Below are positions 1 to 7,484 of a stretch of DNA of 64,000 nucleotides, in pieces. Source of the DNA: DASRHD01 sp035485575 (GTDB taxonomy: Bacteria; Verrucomicrobiota; Verrucomicrobiia; Opitutales; Opitutaceae); contig DATHNW010000024.1 in assembly GCA_035485575.1 (NCBI GenBank), forward strand, positions 62,001 to 126,000. Direction: 5' to 3'. The position numbers and the translations under genes were made by a program. The notes beneath the pieces are model-generated. The model did no database searches. It was not told the origin of the DNA and saw nothing but the letters and a program-made list of their open reading frames with translations. Each line of letters opens with the position of its first letter. The first letter of the stretch is position 1.

Positions 1-141
1 ATGAACGGCCGCCACCGCCTAGGGGATAGTATCCGTACAATTGTTACAAAACGATGACGGTTGTGTTACAGTGGTGGAAACAAACCCGTCCATGCGGCTG
101 CGCCACAGCCAATTCCCCCGTTCCCCCACCCGGCCGTTTGC

Positions 142-2694
142 TCAGGCCTCGGGCTCCACCTGCGTGGTCAGCTGGATCAAGCTCTGCAGCGAGCTGAAGT
201 GTTGGCTCAGGTCGAAGTCGCCGCCCAGCCCCCCCACCAGCTTGTCGAACAGGTCCTTCTTGGCCGCCTTCAGCGCCTGGATGCGCTCCTCGATCGTGCC
301 GGCCGTGACCATGCGGTAGACAAAGACGGTATTGGTCTGGCCGATGCGGTGCACGCGGTCCACCGCCTGCGCCTCGACCGCCGGATTCCACCACGGGTCG
401 AGCAGAAAGACATAGTCCGCCGCGTGCAGGGTGATGCCCGTGCCCGCGGCCTTGAGCGACACCAGCATGGCCGCGGCACCCGACGTGCCCTGGAAGGCCT
501 GCACCGGTTTCTGCCGGTCGAGCGTCATGCCGGTCAGCTCAAAGCGCGGCAGGTCGGGAAACTGAGCCGCCAGCGCCTCACGCACGCGGTCGAGCAGCAT
601 CACGAACTGCGAAAAGATGACCACCTTGTGCCCGCTGCCCACGACCTCGGCCAGTTTTTCCACCAGCAGGTTCAGCTTGCCGCTGTCGCTCAGCGGCGCC
701 TTCAGCCACGGCAGCAAATCCGGGTCGCAGCACACCTGCCGCAGCCGCGTGAGCAGGGCGAGGAAGCCGAAGCTCTTCTCGCGCATCGCCGCGCTCACGT
801 CGTCGCCCAGCCGCTGCAGGCCCTCGGTGCAGATGCGCGCATACTCCGCGCGCTGCACATCCGTCATCGGGCAGAGCAAATCCATCTCCACCTTCGGCGG
901 CAGCTCCTTCGCGACCTCGTTTTTCGTACGCCGCAAAATGAAGGGCGCCAGTTGCGCGCGGAGCCGCTCAAGCGTGCCCATGCGGTCGGTGTTCAGCCCC
1001 GACTCGAAGCTGGCCCGCGAGCCGAGCAGACCGGGCAGCAGATAGCGGAAAATCGACCACAGATCGAGCTGGCGGTTTTCCAGCGGCGTGCCGGTCAGCA
1101 CGAGGCGGTGCCGCGCACGGATGGCAAAGCAGGCCTGCGTGACCTTGGCGTCGGGATTCTTGATGAACTGGCCCTCGTCCAGCACCGCATAGCCGAATTC
1201 GTGCGTGTCGAGCAGGTGCTTGTGCTTGCGCAACTGCGTATAGCTTGCCAGCCACACGACCGCATCCTGGCGCGACGTGAAATCATGGCCGGTCTTGAGC
1301 ACGTCCACCGCCACCTGCGGGAAAAATTTCGCGAATTCCTCGCGCCATACGGGCACGACGCTCGCCGGGCACACGATAAGGATCGATTTAGCCGCCACCG
1401 GCCGCACGACCAGGAGCGAGGCCACCTGCAGCGTCTTGCCGAGGCCCATCTCATCCGCCAGCAGGCCGTGGCAGCCGACCTCGCACAGATGATGCATCCA
1501 CTCCACGCCACGCCGCTGGTAGGGACGAAGGATCTCGGGCAGCTCCGGTGCCGCCGCCGATGGGGCCAGCACGCTCTGCCGCCAGACCTCCATTTCCTGG
1601 GTCAGGGTGAGCTTGAGCCGCGCATCGTTGAACAGTGAAAAAATCAGGTACGGCGACAGCGCGCCATCCGCGTGCGTCTCCTCCACATTGCGCTGCCAGG
1701 CGCTGAGCGATTCCCATTTGTCGGGCGCGAGCGCCACGATGCCGAGGCTGGGCAGGATCACCGGCGCGCCACCCTGCCTGGTCAGCGCCGCGACCTCATC
1801 GTCGGTGAGCATGCGTTCGCCTGCGCGGAAAATCCACCGCAGGTTGAGCTTCGCGCTGCCGCCGTTGCGGCCGGCCTTGCGCTCGGCCACGGCCTCGATC
1901 TCCACCGTGCGCGTGCCCTTGAGCAGGTTGGCCACATGCTCATCAAACTCGACGACCAGCACCTTCTGCCACGCCGGCAGCGTCGTCCTTAAAAAGTTGG
2001 GGATCTCCGCGAGTGATTCGAGCCGGTAGGTGTGCGTGTCCTGATGATAATGGAAGTGCGCCTTGCGCGCGTAGGCCGCGAGGCCGATGAGCTTGGTGCG
2101 CTCGCCCGCATTGACATGGCCGTTGCCATTGCCCTGCGCTGCCCCGAGGGCGGGAACACGCGAATTGTCAGCATTCCGCCAGAAGGCCTGGAATTTCAGG
2201 CCTTCGGTCGTCGTTTGAAAGGCCAGCAGCAATGACCGGACCGGGCCGGCGGCCGGGCTCGCGCCATTCTTGTGGCCATTGCCGGCATGAACACCGTTTC
2301 CGTTCGTCCCATTGCCCCCGCCCTTGGCCATGGCCGTGGCCAGAAGGTTGGCCGGCACCGGCGAGATTTCATCGGCGACCAGTTCCTCGATCTCGTGCAA
2401 CCCGGCCACCGCCAGCGCATGCGCGAGGTCGCGATCGGTCAGGGAGGAACGCACTGCCAGGCCCTTGGTGTCCCATTCGATGACGGCATACTGGTCGTGC
2501 TTGTCCACCCGCCGGTGCACGATGGCGTCCTTGGCCGTGAGCTCCAATTCGCGCACATCGCCCTCCCGGTAAAGCCGGTGGCCTTCCTCAAGCTGGGTGG
2601 CGCTGAAGAAGTTTTCCCAGTCCTGGGCGAGCTTCTCGAACCAAAATTCGAGCGACTGCGGGGTATAGACGCGCTTCGGCCCGTGCGTTTGCAT
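142..2694 (-). CDS. SNF2-family DEAD/DEAH-like helicase (SWI2/SNF2 ATPase)
   Basis: Predicted double-stranded-DNA translocase of the SNF2/Rad54 class, about 850 aa. Walker A is ADEMGLGKT near residue 410. Motif II reads DEGQ (near 506) instead of the common DEAH/DEGH. The TGTPLEN motif follows, then a helicase C-terminal domain with VIFSQF, SLKAAGTG and the RVHRIGQT signature. The N-terminal 380 residues are less conserved and contain an Asn/Gly-rich linker around residues 130-190. I chose the ATG giving MQTHGPKR; an in-frame ATG at 2739 would add 15 residues that look like leader sequence. It is transcribed divergently from the ABC permease, with a 123-bp gap. Bacterial members are often assigned to transcription recycling or repair, but the substrate is not evident here. 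Confidence 0.9.
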   Translation of the reverse strand: MQTHGPKRVYTPQSLEFWFEKLAQDWENFFSATQLEEGHRLYREGDVRELELTAKDAIVHRRVDKHDQYAVIEWDTKGLAVRSSLTDRDLAHALAVAGLHEIEELVADEISPVPANLLATAMAKGGGNGTNGNGVHAGNGHKNGASPAAGPVRSLLLAFQTTTEGLKFQAFWRNADNSRVPALGAAQGNGNGHVNAGERTKLIGLAAYARKAHFHYHQDTHTYRLESLAEIPNFLRTTLPAWQKVLVVEFDEHVANLLKGTRTVEIEAVAERKAGRNGGSAKLNLRWIFRAGERMLTDDEVAALTRQGGAPVILPSLGIVALAPDKWESLSAWQRNVEETHADGALSPYLIFSLFNDARLKLTLTQEMEVWRQSVLAPSAAAPELPEILRPYQRRGVEWMHHLCEVGCHGLLADEMGLGKTLQVASLLVVRPVAAKSILIVCPASVVPVWREEFAKFFPQVAVDVLKTGHDFTSRQDAVVWLASYTQLRKHKHLLDTHEFGYAVLDEGQFIKNPDAKVTQACFAIRARHRLVLTGTPLENRQLDLWSIFRYLLPGLLGSRASFESGLNTDRMGTLERLRAQLAPFILRRTKNEVAKELPPKVEMDLLCPMTDVQRAEYARICTEGLQRLGDDVSAAMREKSFGFLALLTRLRQVCCDPDLLPWLKAPLSDSGKLNLLVEKLAEVVGSGHKVVIFSQFVMLLDRVREALAAQFPDLPRFELTGMTLDRQKPVQAFQGTSGAAAMLVSLKAAGTGITLHAADYVFLLDPWWNPAVEAQAVDRVHRIGQTNTVFVYRMVTAGTIEERIQALKAAKKDLFDKLVGGLGGDFDLSQHFSSLQSLIQLTTQVEPEA

Positions 2695-2817
2695 CAACGT
2701 AAAAGCGCAAACATAGATTTTGCCCACCGGGCAGTGCAATCACTTTTTCCGCCCCTGTTCTGTAATTTTTCCGCGGGGAAATGCTTTCGGCTTGTGCCCC
2801 GCTGTTTGGCAAGCTGC

Positions 2818-4566
2818 ATGATGGAGCGCATGCTGCCGCACAGCGAAAACCCGTCCCCGCGCAAGTCCTCGCTCTGGATCGACGCCTTCGTGTTGCTCGG
2901 AGTGGCCGCACTTGTGCTAGGGGCCGCCAATGTGGCGACGCAATGGCGGCAGCCGCAACGGCTCACCGTCGATATCGATCTCTCCCCCTGGGCGCTGCCA
3001 AAATACGCACTCTATTCGTTCGCGCGGGGCTGGATCGCCTATTTCCTTTCGCTGGTTTTTACGCTGCTCGTCGCCTCCTGGGCCTATTATGACGAACGGG
3101 CGCGCCGTTTCGTGCTGGTCGCGCTGGACATACTCCAAAGCCTGCCCGTCCTGGCCTTTCTGCCCGTCGTGCTACTGGCGCTGATCAGACTTTTTCCGCG
3201 CAGCAACGCCGGCCTCGAGCTCGCCTGCGTGATCATGATCTTTACCGGCCAGGTCTGGAACATGGTCTTCAGCTACTACGACTCGTTGCGCGGAACCCCG
3301 GCTGATTTCCGCATGCTGGGCAAACTTTACGGCTATACCTGGTGGCATCGCTTCTGGCGGATCGAACTGCCGTCCGGCGCGCAGGGATTGCTTTACAACA
3401 GCATGGTCTCGATGGCCGGCGGCTGGTTCTTTCTCGCGGTCACGGAAGCGTCCAATATCGGAAATGCGAAATATTGCGTCCCCGGCATCGGCTCCTACAT
3501 GAGCGTGGCCCGGGACCAGGGAAACATTCCGGCGCAAATTTATGCGGTGATCGCCATGAGCATCATCATTCTGGTGGTCGACCGTTTGATCTGGTGGCCC
3601 CTGGTCGTATGGTCGCGCAAATTCAAGCTCGATGACTTTGGCACCGGCAGCGCGCCCAAGACCGCATTGCAGCTCTGGCTCGCCCGTTCCGCAGCCGTGC
3701 AGAAGATCGGGGCGGCCTTTCAAGCCCTCAAGAACTGGGTCGTTCCGCCGCCCGCCCCGCCCGCCGAGGAAACGTCCCTGGTGCGGCCGGGCACTCCACC
3801 CCCGCACCACAGCAGGCTCAATCGCGGCCTTTATTTTTTATTTCTGGCGGCATTGCTGGTGTTTCTGGCCTGGGGCGCGCATCGGCTGGCCCTGCTGCTC
3901 ATCCTGGTCAAGCCGGCTGAATGGCTGCTGATCCTGCGCGACGCCGTTTTGAGCTTCGCCCGGGTTCTCGCCGCGCTCCTGATCGGAACGCTCTGGGCCG
4001 TGCCCTTCGGCATCTGGATCGGCCTCAATCCGCGGCTGTCCGCCCGCCTCCAGCCTTTCATCCAGTTTGTGGCCAATTTTCCCGCCCCGATGCTTTATGG
4101 CTGGCTGCTCGCCCTCGTGTTCCTCGTCGGCGGCAGCCTGCAATGGGGCGCCGTCCTGCTCATGCTCTTCGGCACCCAGTGGTATATTCTGTTCAATGTG
4201 ATGGGGGCGGCGGCGGCCATTCCCAACGACATCGTGTGCTGCGCGGAAATCCTGCGCCTTCAGGGATGGCGCCGCTGGAAAAAATTTCTCCTGCCCGCCG
4301 TGCTGCCCGGTCTCGTCACCGGCTGGATCACCGCTTCCGGCGGTGCCTGGAATGCCACCATCGTATCCGAGTTCGTCCAGGATCACCAAAAAACCTACTC
4401 GGCCACCGGGTTGGGCGCATACATCAGCCACGCCACCGACGCCGGGGATTTCTCCCGTCTTACGGCGGCGTCCCTGGTCATGGCCTTGATCGTCGTGGTC
4501 GTCAACCGCACCGTCTGGAAACGCCTGCAGACGCTGGCCAACGAACGCTGCCGCTTCATCACCTGA
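2818..4566 (+). CDS. ABC transporter permease, two fused permease domains (NitT/TauT type)
   Basis: Inner-membrane permease of about 582 aa carrying two BPD-type permease domains in one chain. The first (residues about 15-260) has several hydrophobic segments and an EAA-like loop around LGKLYGYTWWHRFWRIELP. After a Pro-rich linker (about 310-340), the second domain has its own EAA-like loop (EILRLQGWRRWKKFLLPAVLPG). Nitrate/sulfonate/bicarbonate-type permeases are usually single-domain, so this is the fused variant that pairs with ATPases carrying an AAA-associated tail, as encoded 64 bp downstream. Three ATGs are possible starts (2818, 2821, 2830); none has a strong Shine-Dalgarno. No substrate-binding protein gene is nearby, so the substrate cannot be called. 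Confidence 0.88.
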   Translation: MMERMLPHSENPSPRKSSLWIDAFVLLGVAALVLGAANVATQWRQPQRLTVDIDLSPWALPKYALYSFARGWIAYFLSLVFTLLVASWAYYDERARRFVLVALDILQSLPVLAFLPVVLLALIRLFPRSNAGLELACVIMIFTGQVWNMVFSYYDSLRGTPADFRMLGKLYGYTWWHRFWRIELPSGAQGLLYNSMVSMAGGWFFLAVTEASNIGNAKYCVPGIGSYMSVARDQGNIPAQIYAVIAMSIIILVVDRLIWWPLVVWSRKFKLDDFGTGSAPKTALQLWLARSAAVQKIGAAFQALKNWVVPPPAPPAEETSLVRPGTPPPHHSRLNRGLYFLFLAALLVFLAWGAHRLALLLILVKPAEWLLILRDAVLSFARVLAALLIGTLWAVPFGIWIGLNPRLSARLQPFIQFVANFPAPMLYGWLLALVFLVGGSLQWGAVLLMLFGTQWYILFNVMGAAAAIPNDIVCCAEILRLQGWRRWKKFLLPAVLPGLVTGWITASGGAWNATIVSEFVQDHQKTYSATGLGAYISHATDAGDFSRLTAASLVMALIVVVVNRTVWKRLQTLANERCRFIT

Positions 4567-4630
4567 GAAGAAAAATTGGAAATTCTCCCATCCCGGTTTC
4601 CTTATCCCCATACTTACAATTTCCGCCGTC

Positions 4631-6070
4631 ATGGATTCCACCCAGACACCCCTGATCGAATTGCGCCACATCAGTCACGAATACGCCGCGACGGCCAGTG
4701 AGCGTGACCTGGTGCTCAGCGAGATTAATCTCGCCGTGAGTGAGCACGAGGCCGTCGCCCTGCTTGGTCCGTCGGGCTGTGGCAAGTCCACCCTTCTGCG
4801 CATCATGGCGGGCCTGATCGCACCCACCCGGGGCGAAGTCTATTACAAGAATCTGCTGCTGCAGGGCGTCTCGCCCGGCATCTCGATGGTCTTCCAGAAT
4901 TTCGCCCTTTTCCCTTGGCTCACCGTCCGCGGCAACGTGCTTCTGCCGGTGGGAAAACTGCCGGCCGAAGAGCAGCAGGCCCGCCTCGAAACGGTCCTGA
5001 ACACCGTCGGCCTCGGCGCCTACGAATACTCCTACCCGCGCGAACTCTCCGGCGGCATGAAACAGCGCGTCGGCATCGCTCGCGCGCTCATCGCCAATCC
5101 CGAGGTACTCGCGATGGACGAGCCTTTCAGCGCGCTCGACGTGCTCACCGCCGAGACGCTGCGCGGTGAAATTGGCCGGCTCCTCGCCGATCCCAACCAC
5201 CCGCTGCGCACGATGGTTTTCGTCACGCACAATATTTCCGAGGCCGTCTTCCTCGCCACGCGCATCGTCGTCATGGCCGCCCAGCCCGGCCGTGTGGACG
5301 TCGTCGTGCCCAACCCCCTGCCCTACCCGCGCGACCCCGATTCGCCCGAATTCCGCCAGATCGTCGAGAAGCTGCACTGCATCCTCACCCATACCAACCT
5401 GCCCGACACGCCCGCCGCCGACGCCGGCAAGGTCACCACCAGGGTGGATGAAACCCGCCGCCGCATCGCGCCGGTCTCGCTGCCCTACGTCACGCCGGCC
5501 GAAGTGCTCGGCCTGCTCGCGCTCCTCGGCGACGAGCCGAGCGATGTCTTCGATCTATCCGAGCGCTTCGGCAAGGAATTCGGCTACGTGGTGCGCGTCG
5601 TCAAAGCCACCGAGCTGCTCGGTTTCGTGCAGACGCCCGAGCAGGATGTGCTGATCACTCCGCTCGGCCGCGATGTCGTCAGCGCCTCGACCGCCGACCA
5701 GAAGCGCCTCGTACGCGAGCAATTGCTGAAGCTGAAAATCTTCGACCTGCTCGTCCGTCTCATCCGTGTGCAGGAAAACCAGACCCTGCTGGACGAGGAT
5801 TTCCTGCGCGAACTGCAAGTGGCGCTTCCCCACGAAAAACCGCGCCCGCTCTTCCGCACGCTGCTCAGCTGGGGCCGCTACGCCGAAATCATCAGCTACG
5901 ACCAGCGCCATCACCTCGTGCGCCTCTACGACGGACGCCGCCCGCATAAGGCGCCGGCCGGCGGTCCAACTCCGCCGCCACCCGCGGACACTCCGTCGCC
6001 CCCCATGGACGCCACGCCCCCCACTCCTTCGTCCGAACCGGTGGCGCCCGCCGCCCCGCCGGCAAATTGA
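4631..6070 (+). CDS. ABC transporter ATP-binding protein with AAA-associated C-terminal domain
   Basis: ATPase partner of the upstream fused permease, 479 aa. The N-terminal 230 residues are a NitT/TauT-type ABC domain: Walker A GPSGCGKST, Q-loop FQNFALFPWL, signature LSGGMKQR, Walker B EVLAMDEP and H-loop VFVTHN. Residues about 280-430 form the extra AAA-associated C-terminal domain (winged-helix-like, starting near PYVTPAEVLGLLALL). The last 40 residues are a Pro/Ala-rich tail. Tail domains of this kind are known from nitrate/sulfonate-like systems with fused permeases. It probably forms a two-gene operon with the permease. It converges on waaA, with only 19 bp between the two stop codons. 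Confidence 0.9.
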   Translation: MDSTQTPLIELRHISHEYAATASERDLVLSEINLAVSEHEAVALLGPSGCGKSTLLRIMAGLIAPTRGEVYYKNLLLQGVSPGISMVFQNFALFPWLTVRGNVLLPVGKLPAEEQQARLETVLNTVGLGAYEYSYPRELSGGMKQRVGIARALIANPEVLAMDEPFSALDVLTAETLRGEIGRLLADPNHPLRTMVFVTHNISEAVFLATRIVVMAAQPGRVDVVVPNPLPYPRDPDSPEFRQIVEKLHCILTHTNLPDTPAADAGKVTTRVDETRRRIAPVSLPYVTPAEVLGLLALLGDEPSDVFDLSERFGKEFGYVVRVVKATELLGFVQTPEQDVLITPLGRDVVSASTADQKRLVREQLLKLKIFDLLVRLIRVQENQTLLDEDFLRELQVALPHEKPRPLFRTLLSWGRYAEIISYDQRHHLVRLYDGRRPHKAPAGGPTPPPPADTPSPPMDATPPTPSSEPVAPAAPPAN

Positions 6071-6079
6071 AAATTCGCG

Positions 6080-6097
6080 GCGGCTGAGTTCAGCCGC
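6080..6097. terminator. possible short bidirectional hairpin between converging genes
   Basis: GCGGCTG-AGTT-CAGCCGC forms a 7-bp perfect stem with a 4-nt loop between the converging ABC ATPase and waaA genes, overlapping the waaA stop codon. Only a weak T-rich stretch follows on the minus strand and none on the plus strand, so terminator function is tentative. Confidence 0.3.
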
Positions 6098-7379
6098 GCG
6101 TCGCCAGCTCGGTGCGCAGGATGGCCAGCGTGCGCGCCGCCGCGCCCTGGTTCGCCTGCTGCCAGCCGCGCGCCGCCGCAGCCATCGCCGCACGTTTCGG
6201 CTCGTCGCGCAGCAGTTCCACGATCGACGCCACCAGCCCGGCCTCGTCCGGCACCCGCCGCGCGCCGCCGCAGGCGACGAGTTCGCGCGCGATCACGCGG
6301 AAATTCGCCATGCCCGGCCCGAACAAAATCGCCTTGCCCAGCGCCGCCGCTTCGACGGGCGTCTGCCCTTCCGTGTGCGGCGGCAGGCTCTTGCCGCAAA
6401 AAACCAGGTCCGCCAGTTGCGCGAGCCGCCGCAACTCGCCCGTCGTGTCCGCCACTGCGACCGTCACTTCACCTGCCGCCGCGCCACGCGAGCGGATATG
6501 CCAGGGCTCGCCGGATTTTTCCAGCAAAGCCTCAATCTCGTCGCGCCGCTCGGCATGCCGCGGCACGATGAGGAGCGCGCACGCCACGCCAGCCTGGCGC
6601 GCCATGCGCAGCGCCACCAGCAGGGCCTCCTCCTCGCCCGGCCAGGTGGACGATCCCAGCAGCACGCGCACGCCAGCCGCGAGGCCCAGCTCGCGGCGCA
6701 GCTGCGCTCTTTCCTCCCCGCCCAGCGGCGGAATCGCCACGTCGAGCTTCAGGTTGCCTGTCACCGTGATTTTTTCCGGTGAAAAACCCAGCGCGCGAAA
6801 GCGCTCCGCGTCGTGCTCCGACGCCGCCAGCACGCGCGTCAGTCCGCCGATCAGCGTGGGGACGAGAAACTTCACGCGCTGCATCCGCCGGAAACTGCGG
6901 TCGCTCAGGCGCGCGTTGATCGCCAGCGAAGGCACGCCGCGCCTGACGGCCTGCGCAATATGCTCCGGCCAGCGCTCGCCCTCGGTCAGGACGGCCAGGT
7001 CAGGCGCGATTTGCCGCCACGCTCGCGCGCTGAAGGCCCAGAAATCCAGCGGGAAATAGCCCACCCCCAGCACCTGCGAGCCGTGGTTTTTTCGGGCCAG
7101 CGCATAGCCCGTGCTCGTCGTCGTCGTGAGAAAAACCTCCACGCCCGGCTCGCGCGCCAGTGCCTCGATCAGGGGACCGACCGCCAGCACCTCGCCCACG
7201 CTCACCGCCTGCAGCCAGACGCGCCGCACCTCCGGCCGCTTCGGTGGAAGCGGCGCGAACGCGCCGAAGCGGTTGAGAAAATTCTCGCGATACCCGCCAC
7301 GGCGCAGCATCCGCCGCACATAAAACGGCGACGATACGAGCAGCACGGGCAGGAACAGCAGCCGGTAGAGCCAGAGCAT
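6090..7379 (-). CDS. waaA: 3-deoxy-D-manno-octulosonic acid transferase (Kdo transferase)
   Basis: Transfers Kdo from CMP-Kdo to lipid A precursor at the cytoplasmic face of the inner membrane (LPS inner core), 429 aa. An N-terminal hydrophobic anchor (WLYRLLFLPVLLV) precedes the Glycos_transf_N domain. The domain contains RENFLNRFG, whose Glu fits the family's catalytic base, and the SVGE motif near residue 70. The C-terminal GT-B half contains the GSSTWPGEE and PRHAERRDEIE motifs and a FCGKSLPPHTEGQTPVEAAALGK region typical of the family. The start is the ATG before LWLYRLL; upstream in-frame sequence is antisense to the M16 gene. The gene is divergent from the M16 peptidase (105-bp gap) and supports an LPS-containing outer membrane. 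Confidence 0.93.
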   Translation of the reverse strand: MLWLYRLLFLPVLLVSSPFYVRRMLRRGGYRENFLNRFGAFAPLPPKRPEVRRVWLQAVSVGEVLAVGPLIEALAREPGVEVFLTTTTSTGYALARKNHGSQVLGVGYFPLDFWAFSARAWRQIAPDLAVLTEGERWPEHIAQAVRRGVPSLAINARLSDRSFRRMQRVKFLVPTLIGGLTRVLAASEHDAERFRALGFSPEKITVTGNLKLDVAIPPLGGEERAQLRRELGLAAGVRVLLGSSTWPGEEEALLVALRMARQAGVACALLIVPRHAERRDEIEALLEKSGEPWHIRSRGAAAGEVTVAVADTTGELRRLAQLADLVFCGKSLPPHTEGQTPVEAAALGKAILFGPGMANFRVIARELVACGGARRVPDEAGLVASIVELLRDEPKRAAMAAAARGWQQANQGAAARTLAILRTELATRG

Positions 7380-7484
7380 GGAACGCGGGAGATTGGGGCA
7401 CAATCGCGCCAAAACACACCAAAAAATTCCGTATCTTTTTCCGCTTTCGGCAGTCATACGTTTATCCATCCTCCTCCTTTGCCC

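Noticed and set aside
1..141. Short open frame MNGRHRLGDS... at the window start
   Set aside because: Only 18 codons, no ribosome site visible because of the edge, no match; could be the tail of anything or non-coding.
61..1638. Long open frame antisense to the SNF2 helicase
   Set aside because: Arg/His/Leu-rich translation without motifs; typical high-GC mirror of a real gene whose helicase motifs are on the other strand.
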